Origin: Flavobacterium sufflavum
GTDB lineage: Bacteria > Bacteroidota > Bacteroidia > Flavobacteriales > Flavobacteriaceae
Length of the DNA stretch: 64,000 nt
Assembly: GCF_004016525.1 (NCBI RefSeq)
Contig: NZ_SACJ01000003.1
Location: 248,001 to 312,000, forward strand
Direction: 5' to 3'
Shown: piece by piece, positions 62,021 through 64,000 of the stretch
Layout of the letters: every line of letters starts with the position of its first letter
Numbering within the stretch: position 1 is the first letter of the stretch
Notes under the pieces: model-generated
Database searches by the model: none
What the model was told of the DNA's origin: nothing
What the model saw: only the letters and a program-made list of their open reading frames with translations
Translations under genes and position numbers: made by a program

Positions 62021-64000
62021 ATGAAAATCAAATTAATCTTAGTTTGCTTATTCGTAAACCTAATTTCGATAGGAGCACAAAACTCTGCACCATTGATTAC
62101 TACTATCAAACCGGGAAGCATTAGTGGAAAAGTAGTCGACAAAAAAACAAACCAACCACTGCCTTATGTAAATATAATTGTGAAGGAAAACGACAAAATC
62201 ATTTCGGGTGCTATTACTTCTGAAAAAGGAACTTTTCATATAAAAAGCCTTGAATTAACAAAATACAACATAGAATTCCAATTTATAGGCTACAAAACCA
62301 TTTCCACTCCAATAACTCTTACTGCAAAAAATTCAGATGTAAATCTCAATACAATTGTTTTAGAAGAAGATGCTATTGAGTTAAAAAGTGTCGAGATTGT
62401 CAGTGAAAAATCGACAATAGAACAAAAAATCGATCGAAAAGTAATTAATGTGGGGAAGGATTTAATTTCAGCGGGATCAACAGCTGCTGAAATTATGAAC
62501 AACATTCCATCGGTTAGTGTTGACCAACAAACCAACGCCATCAGTCTTAGGGGAAATCCTAATGTTAGAGTTTTAATTGACGGCAAACCTACTACCATAG
62601 ATACAGCCCAATTACTACAACAAATACCATCTTCATCTATTAAACAAATAGAATTAATCACTAATCCATCTGCCAAATACAATCCGGAAGGAATGAGCGG
62701 AATTATAAACATTGTTTTAAATAAAAACACTAAAATAGGTCTAAACGGAAGTATTAATAACGGAGTAACCTTTGGTATAACACCAAAATTAAACTCATCT
62801 GTTGATATGAATTACCGTAATGGAAAAATCAACTGGTTTGCTAATTATGGTTTAAACACGGGAAAACGTACCAATTACGGTTTTATAAACACCACCGAAA
62901 CCGGATTGGAAGATTTTCAAAACTATACTTTTACCCGTAACAACACTTCGCAACTAGCCAAAATAGGTTTAGACATTTATCTCAATGAAAAAAATACTTT
63001 GTCATTTTATACCAACCAAAACATATTTAAAGGGAAATCAGGTTCATTGTCAACAATTGATTTCGTAACCGATTCAAAAGCTGACATTAACCAAACATTC
63101 AACAACAAGGTTGACAATTATTCCCAAACCTACAATTTAGACTATAAAAAGAATTTTAAAAAAGAAGGGCATAATATCGAACTGGAAGTTAATTATTCTG
63201 ACGGAGACAATAAAGAGGATGCAACTTATAGCGACCCAAAAACCAATTATGTTACCAATAAAAGAAACAATACTTTAATCAATTTAGATTACGTCAATCC
63301 ACTATCGGAAACCCTAAAATTAGAATTAGGTTTAGAAAGCCGAATCGAAAATGCACGCAATAAATTATTATCGAGCAAAGACAACTCCGACTCCGACTTT
63401 AAATTCTCCCGAAATATTTATTCAGGATATGCCACTATTGGTAAACAATGGAAAAAATGGAGCTCACAACTGGGAACAAGAATAGAAAAATACGACGCTA
63501 TTGCCAATTTCAACAAAGAAAGCGAAACCCCAGCCGAATTCAATAACGACATTTTAACCTTATGTCCTTCCGGATTTTTAAACTATACACCTTCTGAAAA
63601 AAACTCATTCAACTTAAGCTTTTCAAGAAGAGTGGATAGACCAAGCATTGGCCAACTGAATCCAATTAGAGATTGGAGTACCCCGCAAATAGACTCAGAA
63701 GGAAACCCAAATCTTCGTCCTCAGTTTACCAATTCTTACGAACTAAATTACACCCGAAAAACAAAAATAGGCTCAATAACCACCGGGATTTTCTACAGAA
63801 GAATCAATAATGAAATCACAAGAACTTTAGTCGAAAATCCAAACGACAACTCTAAACAAATTTTATCTTATGCCAATCTGGATGGCAACAACGCCTATGG
63901 ATTTGAATCTTCGGCTAATTTAGATTTCACAAAATGGCTGAGCAGCAATATAAGTGTAGATGCTTATAACAAAACAATTAGAGGCGTAGTTTCAGGTAAA
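62021..64000 (+). CDS. Outer-membrane beta-barrel receptor (3' end outside window)
   Basis: The frame is open from the ATG to the last base, giving 660 residues. A signal peptide (1-19, 'LISIGAQ') is followed by a carboxypeptidase-regulatory-like domain ('GSISGKVVDKKTNQPLPYVNIIV' at about 32-55), a plug ('AAEIMNNIPSVSVDQQTNAISLRGNPNVRVLIDGKPTT', about 150-190) and the start of a large beta barrel with many 'NYG'/'DYKKNF' strands, as in OMP_b-brl_3 TonB-dependent proteins. The ligand is unknown. Confidence 0.88.
   Translation, partial: MKIKLILVCLFVNLISIGAQNSAPLITTIKPGSISGKVVDKKTNQPLPYVNIIVKENDKIISGAITSEKGTFHIKSLELTKYNIEFQFIGYKTISTPITLTAKNSDVNLNTIVLEEDAIELKSVEIVSEKSTIEQKIDRKVINVGKDLISAGSTAAEIMNNIPSVSVDQQTNAISLRGNPNVRVLIDGKPTTIDTAQLLQQIPSSSIKQIELITNPSAKYNPEGMSGIINIVLNKNTKIGLNGSINNGVTFGITPKLNSSVDMNYRNGKINWFANYGLNTGKRTNYGFINTTETGLEDFQNYTFTRNNTSQLAKIGLDIYLNEKNTLSFYTNQNIFKGKSGSLSTIDFVTDSKADINQTFNNKVDNYSQTYNLDYKKNFKKEGHNIELEVNYSDGDNKEDATYSDPKTNYVTNKRNNTLINLDYVNPLSETLKLELGLESRIENARNKLLSSKDNSDSDFKFSRNIYSGYATIGKQWKKWSSQLGTRIEKYDAIANFNKESETPAEFNNDILTLCPSGFLNYTPSEKNSFNLSFSRRVDRPSIGQLNPIRDWSTPQIDSEGNPNLRPQFTNSYELNYTRKTKIGSITTGIFYRRINNEITRTLVENPNDNSKQILSYANLDGNNAYGFESSANLDFTKWLSSNISVDAYNKTIRGVVSGK

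Noticed and set aside
62290..62730. 146-residue minus-strand frame
   Set aside because: It is antisense to the carboxypeptidase-like and plug domains of the receptor gene.

Overview
The window is a low-GC, gene-dense chromosomal stretch from a member of Bacteroidota, most likely Flavobacterium or a close relative. The evidence is a type IX secretion tail on the first gene, matches to the Bacteroidota promoter element TANNTTTG, weak Shine-Dalgarno sequences, several TTG or GTG starts, TonB/outer-membrane-barrel proteins, head GIN-domain proteins and typical flavobacterial gene orders (parA-parB-DUF5683-dapB-lepB). I see no phage, insertion sequence or CRISPR array. One tRNA is present, tRNA-Pro(TGG). 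The window cuts a gene at each end.

Layout. 1-512: end of a secreted protein. 803-6032: operon for a secreted ankyrin protein, a DUF2271 protein with an ApbE-type flavinylation motif, a PepSY/flavodoxin/FNR membrane reductase and an ApbE FMN transferase. Together these look like an extracytoplasmic flavin electron-transfer system. 6161-6616: thioesterase-like gene. 6767-10901: PadR/PspC/head-GIN envelope module. 11016-12215: trxB and tRNA-Pro. 12416-19347: parA, parB, DUF5683, dapB, two tandem signal peptidases, wbqC-like. 19408-24037 (minus): mutL, two rhomboid proteases and a membrane-anchored EEP-family enzyme. 24188-25639 (minus): ribH and a TPR membrane protein. 25883-32295: recF, rhodanese, DUF2461, two glycosyltransferases, murB and an ECF sigma factor.

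32296-35453 is the least ordinary part. It has two tiny membrane ORFs, a repeat-rich intergenic stretch, and an orphan nitrate/nitrite transporter whose upstream region carries phased TACTTA repeats. 35454-42408: tonB; lipA-gap-hybrid kinase; punA/lpxK. 42516-46217: Nif3-like, a coiled-coil protein with a metal-less zinc ribbon, a hydrolase and rluF. 46268-49347 (minus): a membrane-protein cluster with its own winged-helix regulator and two copies of a shared operator. 49519-52074: large secreted TlpA-type protein. 52266-54965 (minus): GntR/ABC operon with a clear YtrA-type palindromic operator. 55241-57475: second hybrid kinase. 57533-61766 (minus): folD, ffh, argS. 62021 to the end: outer-membrane beta-barrel receptor, cut off.

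Most genes are housekeeping: chromosome segregation, mismatch repair, protein export, lysine/peptidoglycan, lipid A, lipoate and riboflavin synthesis. The best candidates for new biology are the flavinylated DUF2271/PepSY/ApbE/ankyrin operon, the TACTTA array before the nitrate transporter, and the two local regulator-operator pairs.
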